Source: Climacteris rufus
Lineage: Eukaryota > Chordata > Aves > Passeriformes > Climacteridae
Direction: 5' to 3'
Assembly (NCBI GenBank): GCA_013398175.1
Contig: VZRZ01003207.1
Span: forward strand, 202,725 to 266,724
DNA: 64,000 nucleotides
In this document: in pieces, positions 43,880-54,649 of the stretch
Numbering within the stretch: the first letter of the stretch is position 1
Layout of the letters: every line of letters begins with the position of its first letter
Program-made: the position numbers and the translations under genes
The notes under the pieces: generated by a model
What the model saw: the letters and a program-made list of their open reading frames with translations, nothing else
The model's database searches: none
Told to the model about the DNA's origin: nothing

Positions 43880-44290
43880 TGTGACGAGAATCACTCGGTG
43901 CTTCGGACGGCACACCGCCCAGCGAATGCGGAGCGTTTACATTTGCAATTAAATAAATATTTATGATGTTTATATGAGTATCTCGGTGTCTGTATCAGTG
44001 AAAAGAGAAGGTTTTACAGTCATCGCCACCATTTGTTGGTGTCACGGCGGTTCCGCGCCAGGTCCCCCTCAGGGCCGGCCCCGCCTGAGGCGCCATGGCC
44101 GGGGAGAGGGCGCCCCCTGCAGGCCGCGGCGGGCAGCGGCGGCAGCGCTGAGGGGAGACGGGGCCGGGGCCGACCCCGCGCTTCGAAACGAGCCTGGAAA
44201 AGGAATTCTTTGAAATTATTTAAAACTACGCTTAAATAAAAAAGAGCCGAGCGTTCCGCTGTGGAGAAGAACGACAACTGCACAAATAGG
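43880..44290. promoter_or_regulatory. Intronic CpG island
   Basis: CpG density rises abruptly from about 43880 and peaks at 44040-44190 (blocks such as ggccgcggcgggcagcggcg and gacggggccggggccgac). Flanking DNA is AT-rich and CpG-poor. The frames running through it are low-complexity Arg/Ala/Gly products of GC-rich DNA and do not look like a protein. An alternative or antisense promoter, an insulator, or a retained CpG-rich enhancer are all possible. Confidence 0.55.
44107..44125 (-). promoter_or_regulatory. CTCF-like binding site
   Basis: On the minus strand the site reads CCTGCAGGGGGCGCC, matching the core CTCF consensus CCNNNAGGGGGCGC with the AGGGGGCGC part intact. It lies in the centre of the CpG island. 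Confidence 0.5.
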
Positions 44291-45086
44291 AATGTTAAAA
44301 GTACATTAAAAGAACGCGGGCCGATGCTGCAGCTTGCTTTGCTGTTCCCACACAAACTGTTTTGATCGTGGGACGCTACGAAGAGAAAAAATAAATTTAA
44401 TAGAGATGTTTCAAAGAACTGTTTTCAGCTCGTGTTCACAGCGTTTCGTGCTAGGCTCTGTGAAGGAACTGCCCTGCAGTGCTTTAAGTTATTATACAGT
44501 TAATTTTCTTTGAAACTATTTTTGTCTGCCTCTCTCTAAATAGGTGGTTTCTTAAGTGAGTGTTACTTAAAGGAAACCAATCTGTTTTTCAGGAAGGGCT
44601 GATGATGTCAGTCCTTTCAACTCTGCTTTCCCATAAGAATTCTTCTAGTAAAAGGAGTTTCACTCTGGGAAATAGTGAAAAGTAACGTGAAAATATGTAA
44701 AGCATCTCAGGCTGCATGTTTATCAAACTTCCAGTTTTATGCTTGGATTTTAATCATGTTGAGATTGTAACAAATAAAGGAAAAGCGAGAGAAAACCTTT
44801 TGATTTTCAAACTTAGAAAAGATTTTGCAATGAAAACCGTGCCATACTAAAATATTTATAAAGACATAAATACAAGCCTGAATGCGCTATATCCAGAACA
44901 ACATGGATTTTCGTAATTCTAAATTTATATACTCCGTCTCAGCATTGGTAATAAATCTGAAACAAAACCACGGCGTACTATGAACAGTTTTTTGGCAAAA
45001 TTACACCATCCAAATAAATACTTCAATCCCCATCGAAATGCACGACAAATTCAGAGAGTATCATATTATTATGGAACGTTTTTAGT

Positions 45087-45112
45087 AGGTGTGGATGTAT
45101 AGCTGTAGGTGT
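45087..45112 (+). promoter_or_regulatory. Two direct T-box-like half-sites
   Basis: GTAGGTGT occurs twice in direct orientation, with AGGTGT at 45087 and 45107, 20 bp (about two helical turns) apart. AGGTGT is the T-box half-site. The surrounding 44.8-45.1 kb is repeat-free. Short motifs can occur by chance. Confidence 0.25.
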
Positions 45113-46690
45113 CTAACTTACTGGATTATTATTTGTTCTGGTACTGGAAATTCCTGCAGCCAACGACAGAGAAAACTTTCAAGCAGAGCTACAGAGACTT
45201 TATTTCACATACTGGTGGTGCAAGAATTAATGATAACAACATTTGGTAAATTGTAATTTGCAGGATTAAAATAATTGGAGTTATATTTAGCTTTCAACCT
45301 TCCCAGTAAAGCATTACATTTTTACAGCTAAATGCTCCTTGCTATTCACATGTGGGTGTCCTGAAGAGAACAGGGAGATGTTTGCATCACCAAGGACATA
45401 GTTCTGCTTTGACCACTCATCTCTCAATCCACACAACGTACCTGTGAGACAGGTAAGGACAATAAATCAAATTTTCCCCAAGTAAAAAGGTCGTGTAAGG
45501 CTGTATTTTACCCTAATGTTCACCCCCACAAGCAACCGATGTTGTAATAGTCTTATAATAGTAAAAGCCCATAAAAGGATCCCAACCTAAGTCAGATATT
45601 CCTGACAACACACTCTGGCAATCCAAGGGAATGACAAAAATACAACCTCACTGGATGAACAGACAGAACAGCCCAAACAAAATCTCTGTCGGCTATAAAA
45701 GGTGCAAAGGAAATATCTCTTTATCATCGTCTATTTAACAGTTTACTTCATTGTGCTGAAAAGAACAAAGCCAAACTATGATTCATTTGGAAATGAAATC
45801 ATCCCTACCCCCAGTAAAGGCTGACATTGTGTGGGTAAACAGTGCTGGGGTGCTCCAACACAATGTAAATAGATTTCCTTGCTACTATACACACAGCAAA
45901 CAGTTTCATTTTGAAACTAGGAGGCAAAAAAACAAGTGAGAAAAATATGACAGAGCCTGAACTCTGAGAATATTTACCAGAACAAAAGTTAGTCATAAGT
46001 TACCATCAATGTTACAATTACTAATCAAAAGGAAAGATAACAAGCCAGTCGGGTTTTTTGGCCTAAGGTTGCAGCAATGATACTGTAATGAAAAGAAATA
46101 TTAGCAGAAGGATTAACAGCAGGTTTTTTTAACTTAGAGTTTATTGAAAATTTTCTAGATTGGAGAAGATGTGAGAGGAAAATCGGGATCATATGACTGC
46201 ACACAAAAAAATCCTCCAGTTTGCCACAATCTTCTCTGAATCAGTCACTTAATCAACAACTTGTCCCTGAGCAATGGTGCTCTCCAGGACATGGGCTTTA
46301 TTTCCATTATAATCAGCTGCATTTAGAGGGGCGATTAAGGAACATAACAGTTACTCTTCTTGAAGAAAACTACAAAATTAAAGTAATTCCACACACGGGG
46401 AGCACAGAGATTATTGTTGTCGCCACACAGCAGAAAGCTGACAGACAAAATCAGCTGAATGAAATTCACCAGGGGTTGCAGAGCGAGTTAAACGCAAAGC
46501 AAAGAATTAAACCCAGAACTGCTCTTTTCTGTTTCGAGCACTCGTTTACACTTCTGTCACCAGACTGCCCCGACTCCTCCAAACAACAATAATTTAACAT
46601 TATAATATGGTAAGGAGCTGTTACAATCTGAGTAAACACATCTTAGCTCACAAATTAAAATAATCATCGGTCTCTGGCTAATCCAGCTGC

Positions 46691-46708
46691 CACACACACA
46701 CACACACA
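46691..46708 (+). repeat. (CA)9 microsatellite
   Basis: Uninterrupted CA dinucleotides, 18 bp. Confidence 0.95.
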
Positions 46709-48679
46709 ATCCCTCTGCTGAAAGTTGCTCTGAACTTCAGGGGTTTTTTACAAGTTGATGATAAATGGCTTTTTATAAAAAGCTTAGAATAGGGTTCAAT
46801 ATCCTGCCTGCCTTCAGCCAGGGGAACTGAAAGATTACTGCAATGAAAAAGCAGCAGTAAAATTACTGAAAATATTACAATATTTTACCAAATGGACTCC
46901 TTCAAACAAAACTATTTCATCTTTTTTCCTAATGTTTTTTAATGACAACTCTGCTAACTCCTCTACACAATCCCCACAAATTTCTCATGGAAAATGTTCA
47001 TATGAAATTTTGCAAGTTACCAACAGTCTCACAACTTCTACACTGAGAAAGCGATGAGCACAATCTGTGTGAAGTCCTCCAGGAACTGAAGTCTTTAATT
47101 CCTGCTTTAATTCTCAGCACATTTCCAATGGAGCTGATTGTTTCAACAGAGCTAATTTTCAAGCAATGCACAGAGATCTCGAAAGAAATCTGATTTATTA
47201 TCTTTCAAGACAGACATTTACAAACTGAAGCCTGAGAACTCTTGGGACACTCCCCTAAATGCTGCTCCCTTTCTCTCAGTGACTCGTCCATACATGCCTG
47301 CCTCCTACCTCCGCCACTGAGCATCCTGGAGCAAGTGAAACTGCTGATTCTTCCTTAAAAAAAAGTGTCAAATCTATTCAAAACTTCAAATGTACCTCGG
47401 AGTACTGTAAAGGCAACAACTTACTGCAGTTTCCCTGGACATAAAATAGAACTGGCTGGGTGAAAGCCACACAAATTGACAGTTCCTTCGCCTCCTCTCC
47501 GTGATGTCCACAGTTAAAAGGGACTGGATGTGCCAGAGCAAACCTTTAGAGCACTCCCCAGCTGCTGTACAGAGATGAGAGAAAGTAAATGGTAGATACA
47601 CAACTGTCTCCAAGGAGGAAGAAACTTCAGAGCACGTTTTGGGTGCCTTCCAGTGGCTCCAGGCAGAGGAGGATGGCTCCAGAACAGCTCTGCACAAACC
47701 TCTGTTCAGAAAAGTCCAAAGAAAGGCGAAAATACAGAGGCTGCTTCTGAGACAAGTCTGGTTCCCTTAATAATCACCAAGTCATAAAACAGTTCCTTTG
47801 ATTCAGAAATCCCACAAAGGTTCTCTCTATAGCAGAAAGCCCAGCACATAGTTGGGCTTTCACAAGCTCTCCTAATCCTACTCATAATTAGGGAAGAGGG
47901 ACTTGTTCCTGGCCATTTTTAATACTCTCAGACTGGAAAAGGGTGGCTACCCCTAACAAACTGCTATTCAAACTTTCACTTCCATGGAAGTTGTGACTTA
48001 TTCTTAACAGAGAGGCATAAGGATGCAGCAAATCCCAAATCCAAACAAAGCAGCTTCTAGCACAGACCTCATGAAAGAGAAGGGCAGAAAGAATGGCAAA
48101 GACAAAACTGGAGAAGCTGTGACAATGGTCACTTCTGAACATTTTTTGAGGCTCCCCTTCACATCCTTTGAGTTTCTGCAAAGCATGTCCCCCACAGGAG
48201 GAGGGTGGAGAGATTAATTCTTACAGATTTTTTTACCTTGGCAAATTATTTGTCCCATTGTCCCCACACACAAAAAAAAAAGTGGACAAAAACCTGGGCC
48301 ATCAGCTTCCCACTGCCTTGTTTCCACATTTCTCCTCGAGCAGTATTTCTTGTAGATACCCAGATGTGCTTTGTGCTCAGCAAGGCCAGTGAGCAGCAAG
48401 AATTTTGGGTAACTGCATCTGAATATAGACCAGATTACTGGGTGCTACATGGAAACAAAACTTGGAACCTAAAGACCCCCAAACTTTCAGTTTAGACTGG
48501 AAATCATTAACACATCTGTGAAAGGATTGTTTACTTAAGCAAGCTGCAAAACTAGAACTGTCTGCCTGAGCAATTCCCACCTCGGCTCCTTCCTGCACCA
48601 TCCGCATACACCACATCTTTTTGCACAACTTCTTCACGACGTAAGGGCGTGGGAAGAAAGGAAAAAAAAGTGGATTTAC

Positions 48680-48944
48680 CATGGAGTGGTGAGCCAGAGG
48701 GGCTGCTTGACAGGCCGGGCACGGGGCTGCAGCGACCTCCCTGCTTGGACGTCAGCTCCTGCTCGATCTCCTCCAGCCCCGCGCTCTTCTGGAAGCGGCT
48801 CATGCGGTTCACCACGCGGGGGGACATGTGGGTCCTCACGCAGGGCTGGCCCCCGTAGGGGTTGATGGGGAACACGTGGGAAGTGCCCCTCAGCGTGCTG
48901 ACCACCACCCAGCGGCAGTCGTGGCTGAAGGAGATGTCCTGCAC
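48680..48944 (-). CDS. BCAS3: BCAS3 exon: final WD40 blade and start of linker
   Basis: This 265-nt exon is the longest here. The acceptor is ttttgcag and the exon opens with V-Q-D-I in phase 0, continuing from TEAK of the previous exon. VQDISFSHDCRWVVVSTLRG forms a propeller blade, followed by THVFPI-like strand residues and INPYGGQP. The rest is a basic, then Ser/Pro-rich linker (MSPRVVNRMSRFQ, QELTSKQGGR, GLSSSPSGSPLH). It ends in phase 1 at CATG|GTAAAT. The acceptor is followed at once by GTGCAG, so a second AG lies 6 nt downstream; its use would delete two residues (VQ). The GC content is clearly higher than in the surrounding intron. Confidence 0.97.
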
Positions 48945-51768
48945 CTGCAAAACAACGGCGACACGGGCACGGAGTCAGCAATGCGTACACCTCCCACACA
49001 GAAAGTGACTGCTGTGTTTTAAATGAACACAAACCTTATGTGGAAATGGGGATAAACTCCCTCAAGTTTAGGCAATAATTTGAATTTTGGTGAATTCATC
49101 AATGAACTCGGTGTTGTGTACATATTACAGGCTGCGCTGTAATTCACGGTTCTAAATTTTGCGTACTTTTCAAAAGATTCTGAGATTTTCCTTTTCAACG
49201 GGCCTGGACTTATGTAAACAAACCATGCTGCAAAGTGCTGCAGAAAGCCACAAGATCTTGGTGTAGCTTTCAAATAGAATTTAGTTCTAAAAAGAGCTGG
49301 GAAATTGTTTCAATTACATGTTTTGTATTTGCTTGTTTAATCTTTAGAGATTGCACAAAAAGGGGGAAAAGGAGGGATGAGAAGAAAGATATCTCATTAC
49401 TGGGCCTGATTTTGACAAATACTGGCTCAAATCTTATTTTAGCTTAAAATGGTCAGTTTCGAAGCAAATATAAAAATACAGTTAAACATTTTCCACTCTG
49501 GTTACTCCTTGCATAGATCTCAGATACGAAGTCCAGAAGGATTTAATTCTCTTTTAAGTGTGCTTTACACAACGCTTTGATGGAAAGCAAATTCTTGTTC
49601 CTGAAGGAATGCTTTAAAAGAGAGATTAAAGTTTGTTTCCAAGCCCGTCCTGGCAGACAACTCAAGAAAACAAGTAGTTGAGGTTAAAATGATTTATCAT
49701 AGAGAAAGAAAAGTCCTAGAACAATTCTTCCAAAAATGTTTTTAAAGGTAAAAGCTGACTAAAAGGAACCACGGGCACAAGTGGGATTTACCACAGCAAA
49801 CAAACATACAGACGAAGGATTAGTTTTCATTATATTATTAAAAAGCATAAACTAAATAAAATTCTTTAAGATTTCACTGAAGCCAGTTTTACAATACACT
49901 AGGTACTCAAATTGGAGTAAACACTGATAAAATCTTGACAAATATTCCAGAAATGCACTCCAGCTATTCCAGACAAAAGCAGCAAAGTATTCATCAAAGT
50001 GCAAGTTTCCAACGGAGCCCTGAAGCCTCGGAGATAAAAAAAGGATTTAAGTCTTGTGACTTGTGACAAGATATTTGGTTGACAGACTGTCACGACACAA
50101 AATGTTTCATCAACATTTCATAGATAAACTAAAAGCCAGCGCTACACACCTGCTCCTTTCAGTTCTGGTGACATCCCCAAAGGAGCCGCTAACGATGCAG
50201 CTCAGCGAGCTCCCCCGAATCTGACAGCTTTTGCACTTTCAGTGATTCAATAATTCTGACCTAAAGTCGCAGCTCTCAAAGCTCCGAGTTTTCTTACAAA
50301 GTGTTTCACCTTAATAGATTGCTCAGAAGGGATTAGAGACCCCACAGGGATGAACAAGGGCCCAAAAAAACTCCAAAGCCGTGGAGTCAGGGAAAAATGA
50401 TGGCACCAACAGTATTTCAGTACTTGCTGTAAAACGGAGCAAATTCTACTGGTCAAAACCAAACATATGAACTGTATACAAACTGCCACTCTCAGTTACA
50501 ACAGAACTATGAGATGACAGAGGAAAAAATTCTATCTCACTGTGCCATGTAACCGAAATGTGTGTTTCTACTTTAATATTCAGTTTCCAGTTGGCACCCT
50601 AAGGGTTAGGTTGTTTTCAAAGCTACATACAACAGCCCTGGCAAGTGACAACCTCAGCCAAGAAACTGGGAAACAATCACTACAGGATGTTTTTTCTCAG
50701 TGTAAACATGACAGAAAAAAAACTATTCCTGATGTACAGGAAGAAAACGTGGAACTACATCATCCCAAATGCTCCCTTCAAAACAGCGCTCAGAGAAGCG
50801 CTGCAGTCAGAGCGGGCATCGTGGCAATTGCTGCCTGAAACGTGGCTGAAACCACAGAGGCAGGAGGGTTTTAATACTCAGTAATAACATGAAAAAAGTG
50901 TTGATAGAGGAGTGTGCAATGAATTAAGATTTATAGGAACAGAGCTACGAAACCCTCCTTAGCAGTGACACAGGGTATTTTGGAAGCTACTGGGATTCAC
51001 CTACAACCCCCTGGTCTCAGACACGGCCTCATTTGTCCTTCACAGATACACCATGAGCAGCAGAGCCACTGACACTTCCAGGAGGTGATTCAGAGGATAT
51101 TTCCAATTCCAAGGGCATGAATTAAACACGCTCACATCAAACCAGCACAAATCCCTCTGTGAACACGAAGGCGCCTGTAACTCTCCAGGACACCTGGGAG
51201 GAGGTGGTGGGCCAGGCTGAAAGAACAATGCTCACTGCAATCTCTGAAATTACTTCAAAAAATCAGCTGTGGCCATGAATAAACCCCTATAAATTATGCC
51301 CTGGGCTGTGCTGTTCTCCACCACGTTCCTGTACATTACGCCGAGTTCTCGACTGCTCGGAGTATAAACAAACTGCACAGTGGCCCATTAGTGGTTTTCA
51401 AGTTTATGCTAAGCGTTGCAATTTATTGCTGTTCTTTAGGTTAATGTACTATTATTTCATGTATTTATAATATATTTCTGGATTTGTTGTTGATTATGAT
51501 GTAATGTTTAGATACCAAAGATCAATCAAGACCCCATAGCGTTTACAGATGTATGTTAATAAAGTACAAAGAACACCAGATCTCTCACGATGCAAAGTTT
51601 ATTCTATAGCTCAAGGTCAATGTCACATTTAATACTCATGTCTGTATTTTAAAATTTTATCTATGCTCTTCTGTCTCGACCAGTAAAGGGAATTAGAGAC
51701 CTGAGATTTTGTGTAATTTGGGAACTCTTAAGGTATTTTCAAATTCTTTTCAGTCCTAGACTCTCTTC

Positions 51769-52250
51769 ATAGAATCACAGACTAGTTTGGGTTGGAAGGG
51801 ACCTTAAATTTCATCTTGTTCCACCCCATCACAGTCAGGGACACCTTCCACTCTCCCAGGCTGCTCCAAGCCCCATCCAACCTGGCCTTGGACACTCCCA
51901 GGGATGGGGCAGCCCCAGCTTCTCTGGACAACCTGTACCAGGGCCTCCCCACCCTCACAGGGAAGAATTTCTTCCTAATATCTCAACTAGCCCTGCCCTC
52001 TGGCACTGGGTAGTAATTCTTCCTTGTCCTGTCACTCCAGGCCCTTGTAAATAGTCTCTTCCTTTTAGGCTCCCTTAGGTACCAGAAGGCCACAAGTAGA
52101 TCACTCCAAAGCCTTCTCTTTTCCAGGCTGAACAATCCCAATTTTCTCAGCCTTTCCTCATATGAGAGGTGCTCCAGCCCTTTAATCACCTTGTGGCCTC
52201 TTCTGGACTTGCTCCAAAAGGTCAACATGCTTCCTGTCTTCTCCAGTTTT
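51769..52250 (-). mobile_element. CR1 LINE 3' fragment with decayed ORF2 end
   Basis: Minus-oriented CR1. The plus strand begins with 'agaatcacag' and 'gggttggaagggacctt' (reverse of the CR1 terminus) and continues through 'ccccatccaacctggccttg' and 'cctccccaccctcacaggga'. Reading the minus strand gives a degenerate piece of the CR1 reverse transcriptase C-terminus (GLEHLSYEERLRKLGLFSLE, then SDRTRKN). It has the same orientation as BCAS3. The upstream limit is approximate. Confidence 0.9.
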
Positions 52251-52493
52251 CCTTTAATTACTCTTCTATGCTTCTTCCTAACTTCCACTATCCTATTTCC
52301 CTGTGTTTCAAACAGCATGATGTAAAATCCTCCAGAAAACTGAATTAAAACGTAGCTACCACTCAGAGCCTGCCCAGAGTGACACACTCTGGTAATTTAA
52401 TATACAGAGTCCTCCAAGGACACATCACATGTCAACAGCTCTACTGAGGATCAGCTTTCAAACTGTACAGACCAAAAGATCATTTCTGATATT

Positions 52494-52605
52494 TCAGAAT
52501 CACTGAATGGGTCAGTTTGGAAGGGACCAGAGTGGGTCATCTGGCCCAACCTGCCTGCTCAACCAGGGTCACCCCAGAGCAAGACTGTGTCCAAGTAAAT
52601 CATGC
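52494..52605 (-). mobile_element. CR1 LINE 3' end, short
   Basis: Plus strand reads 'cagaatcactgaatgggtca', 'gtttggaagggaccagagtg' and 'ggtcatctggcccaacctgc', the reverse complement of a CR1 terminus. It is a separate insertion about 240 bp from the previous one, in the same orientation. Confidence 0.85.
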
Positions 52606-54611
52606 AACAGCTAGAAAATAAACCTCACAATGCTGAACCTTGTATTTGAATAGTAATGACAAGAAATAAAGCACATTTTGATCTTCCTAGTATTCTGGTT
52701 TTATCCCTTTGTCAGTCATGTGGAGTTACACCCGGTGCAATGTGTTTATTCTTGTGCATTTCACTGCATTTAATTAAACTTTGAGAGTAGGACCAGCACC
52801 AGGACCGTGACCTGTTCGTGCTCACTGTGCTGTGTCACAGAGAAAAAACACTTATTTGAAGCACAGGACTCAAGTATTTAATTATGCTGTGCAGGGATAT
52901 GGCAGAAAAAAACTCCAGTATCATTAAACAATGAGAAAGAGCAGCAGTCCCAACGAGGTAAGGGTCAAAATAAATTAGAAAACTGGTCTGTATGTGAATT
53001 TTTTTGGTTCAGAAAATTAAGGAAATGATGTAGCAACGAGCACAAATGAAAAAATAATAAGATCACAGACTACACAATATGATTTATCAGACCCACACAG
53101 ACCCAACTCTGTCTCCTCAAGTCCTCAGAAGTGATTTCAGTTTTGTACAAAGGCAAGGGCAGAATGTGGGCACAGGGAGATTCACATGGGGTCCCCAGCC
53201 AGAGCTGAGCTCTCTGGTAATAACTGAGCCTGCAAACAGCACTGCTCAGGGCCATTCTAATGCATTTCTAATTACAGCAGTCTTTTCTTGTCAGCTCTCA
53301 TCAAACACTGACAACTTCCCCAAATCAATTTTTATTATTTCAAGTCTGTCCCCAGCTTCTTTCCTAGAAACAAGGAAGTCTCTCTTCCAGAGCCTATTTC
53401 AATAATTGCAACTATGAGCGTGTCAAAAGACAGGAAGGAATTTCTCTTGGCCATGGAGGTTCACATCCAGTGTTTGTAAGTTGTTCCAGTGTTTCCCTAC
53501 CTGGGCACAGGACGTGACACGACCCTGAGCAGTCTCTGAATCGCGTCACAAAAACATTCACACGTTCCCTGGAAAAGCGTAAAATTGTGCTTGTCCCGTG
53601 GCTGGAATGTTTTTATCATTCCCACTGTTTACCTATGCTGACTGAAGTCAGTTCTAGCAGCAGTTTGGAGTCAGAATAACAAAAGTCTGACGGAGTAAAG
53701 GATTACAGAGGAGCTGGCCAGCAGCCCGCTGATGCTATCGTTGCGTTTATTTGTTCTAGGCTGAGATAATGCTGTTTGCAGGGATTTTGTTTTTGCTGTT
53801 TACGATTTCAGATCAAAGAGAAACGATCATCAGGTGACAGGCTAACTTTCATGTGCAAGTAAATGAGCTTCCTCAGTTCAGAACATGCTATACCTTCATT
53901 AAAAACCTTCCAAAATGCTCTTGGCTGAAAATAGGAGTGCAGTGAGTGTTGACTCCCAATGCAAGAGCTGGAGGACAAGAAAATATTTGTATCCTTAACC
54001 AAAATGTGCACATTTCTCCTCTTTAAAGCTGAACCCTCTGAGAGCTTCAGTTCTCTCTCTGGCACAGTTCAATGCAACCAGTGCTTGCAAAGGACCTTGC
54101 CCATGCTCCTCACTACATCAGACATGCTGCTTTTTGTCCTCTTAAGGGAAAGAAGTATAAAATCTAAAGAAAAAGTGGCACTTAAAGGCTAAAAGATCTT
54201 AATCTGGTATAACCAGAACAGTGACTTCTGTCTGTGTCTGCAGAAAAGTGACTTTGAACGCTGTGACCTTGGGACTCTCATTGCTCCAACCAGTGAATTC
54301 CTTGAGCATTTCATGTTCTTCCATGGTCACTGTCTTTGCAATTCCCTTCTGAGGCAGAGGTTCACTTTCCATCTTATCCCATCTTCACCTGAGTCACACA
54401 AAAAAGCCAGTGGCTTTCTCAGGAACTGAGCCACCTTCACAGTCCCAACTCAATACTAATTCAGCACCTAAGGCTTCTTCCTGCATTTGCTGCTCAAAGT
54501 CAGCAAATACAACATAATTTGCAACAACAACACTTTAAAACTCACTAACACTCTCTTCCACCATTCCAAGCATGCAGGAAGAGCAAAGGAAAGCCATGAC
54601 AGAAGAGCAGC

Positions 54612-54649
54612 TGTGAAGAGCCAGGCAGAATGTGAAGAGCCAGGCAGAA
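54612..54649 (+). repeat. 19-bp perfect tandem duplication
   Basis: The unit tgtgaagagccaggcagaa occurs twice with no mismatch. Confidence 0.93.

Larger units (their letters stand above)
33489..48679 (-). other. BCAS3: BCAS3 intron, 15.2 kb
   Basis: Largest intron in the window. It contains a CpG islet with a CTCF-like site (43880-44290), two T-box-like half-sites (45087-45112), a pyrimidine-rich segment (42040-43530), a (CA)9 microsatellite (46691) and A-runs at 33581 and 33837. A unique homeobox-site-rich stretch lies at 46140-46600. No exon or clear transposon was recognised. Overlapping frames on both strands at 40.3-40.7 kb have no support. Confidence 0.9.

Noticed and set aside
43974..44355. 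Arg/Ala/Gly-rich frames in the CpG island as a small gene
   Set aside because: Low-complexity output of GC-rich DNA on both strands; an ATG in GC-rich context is not enough.
46221..46592. 123-codon plus-strand open frame
   Set aside because: No recognisable domain, no promoter or poly(A) context, and composition like non-coding DNA; kept only as a possible conserved element.
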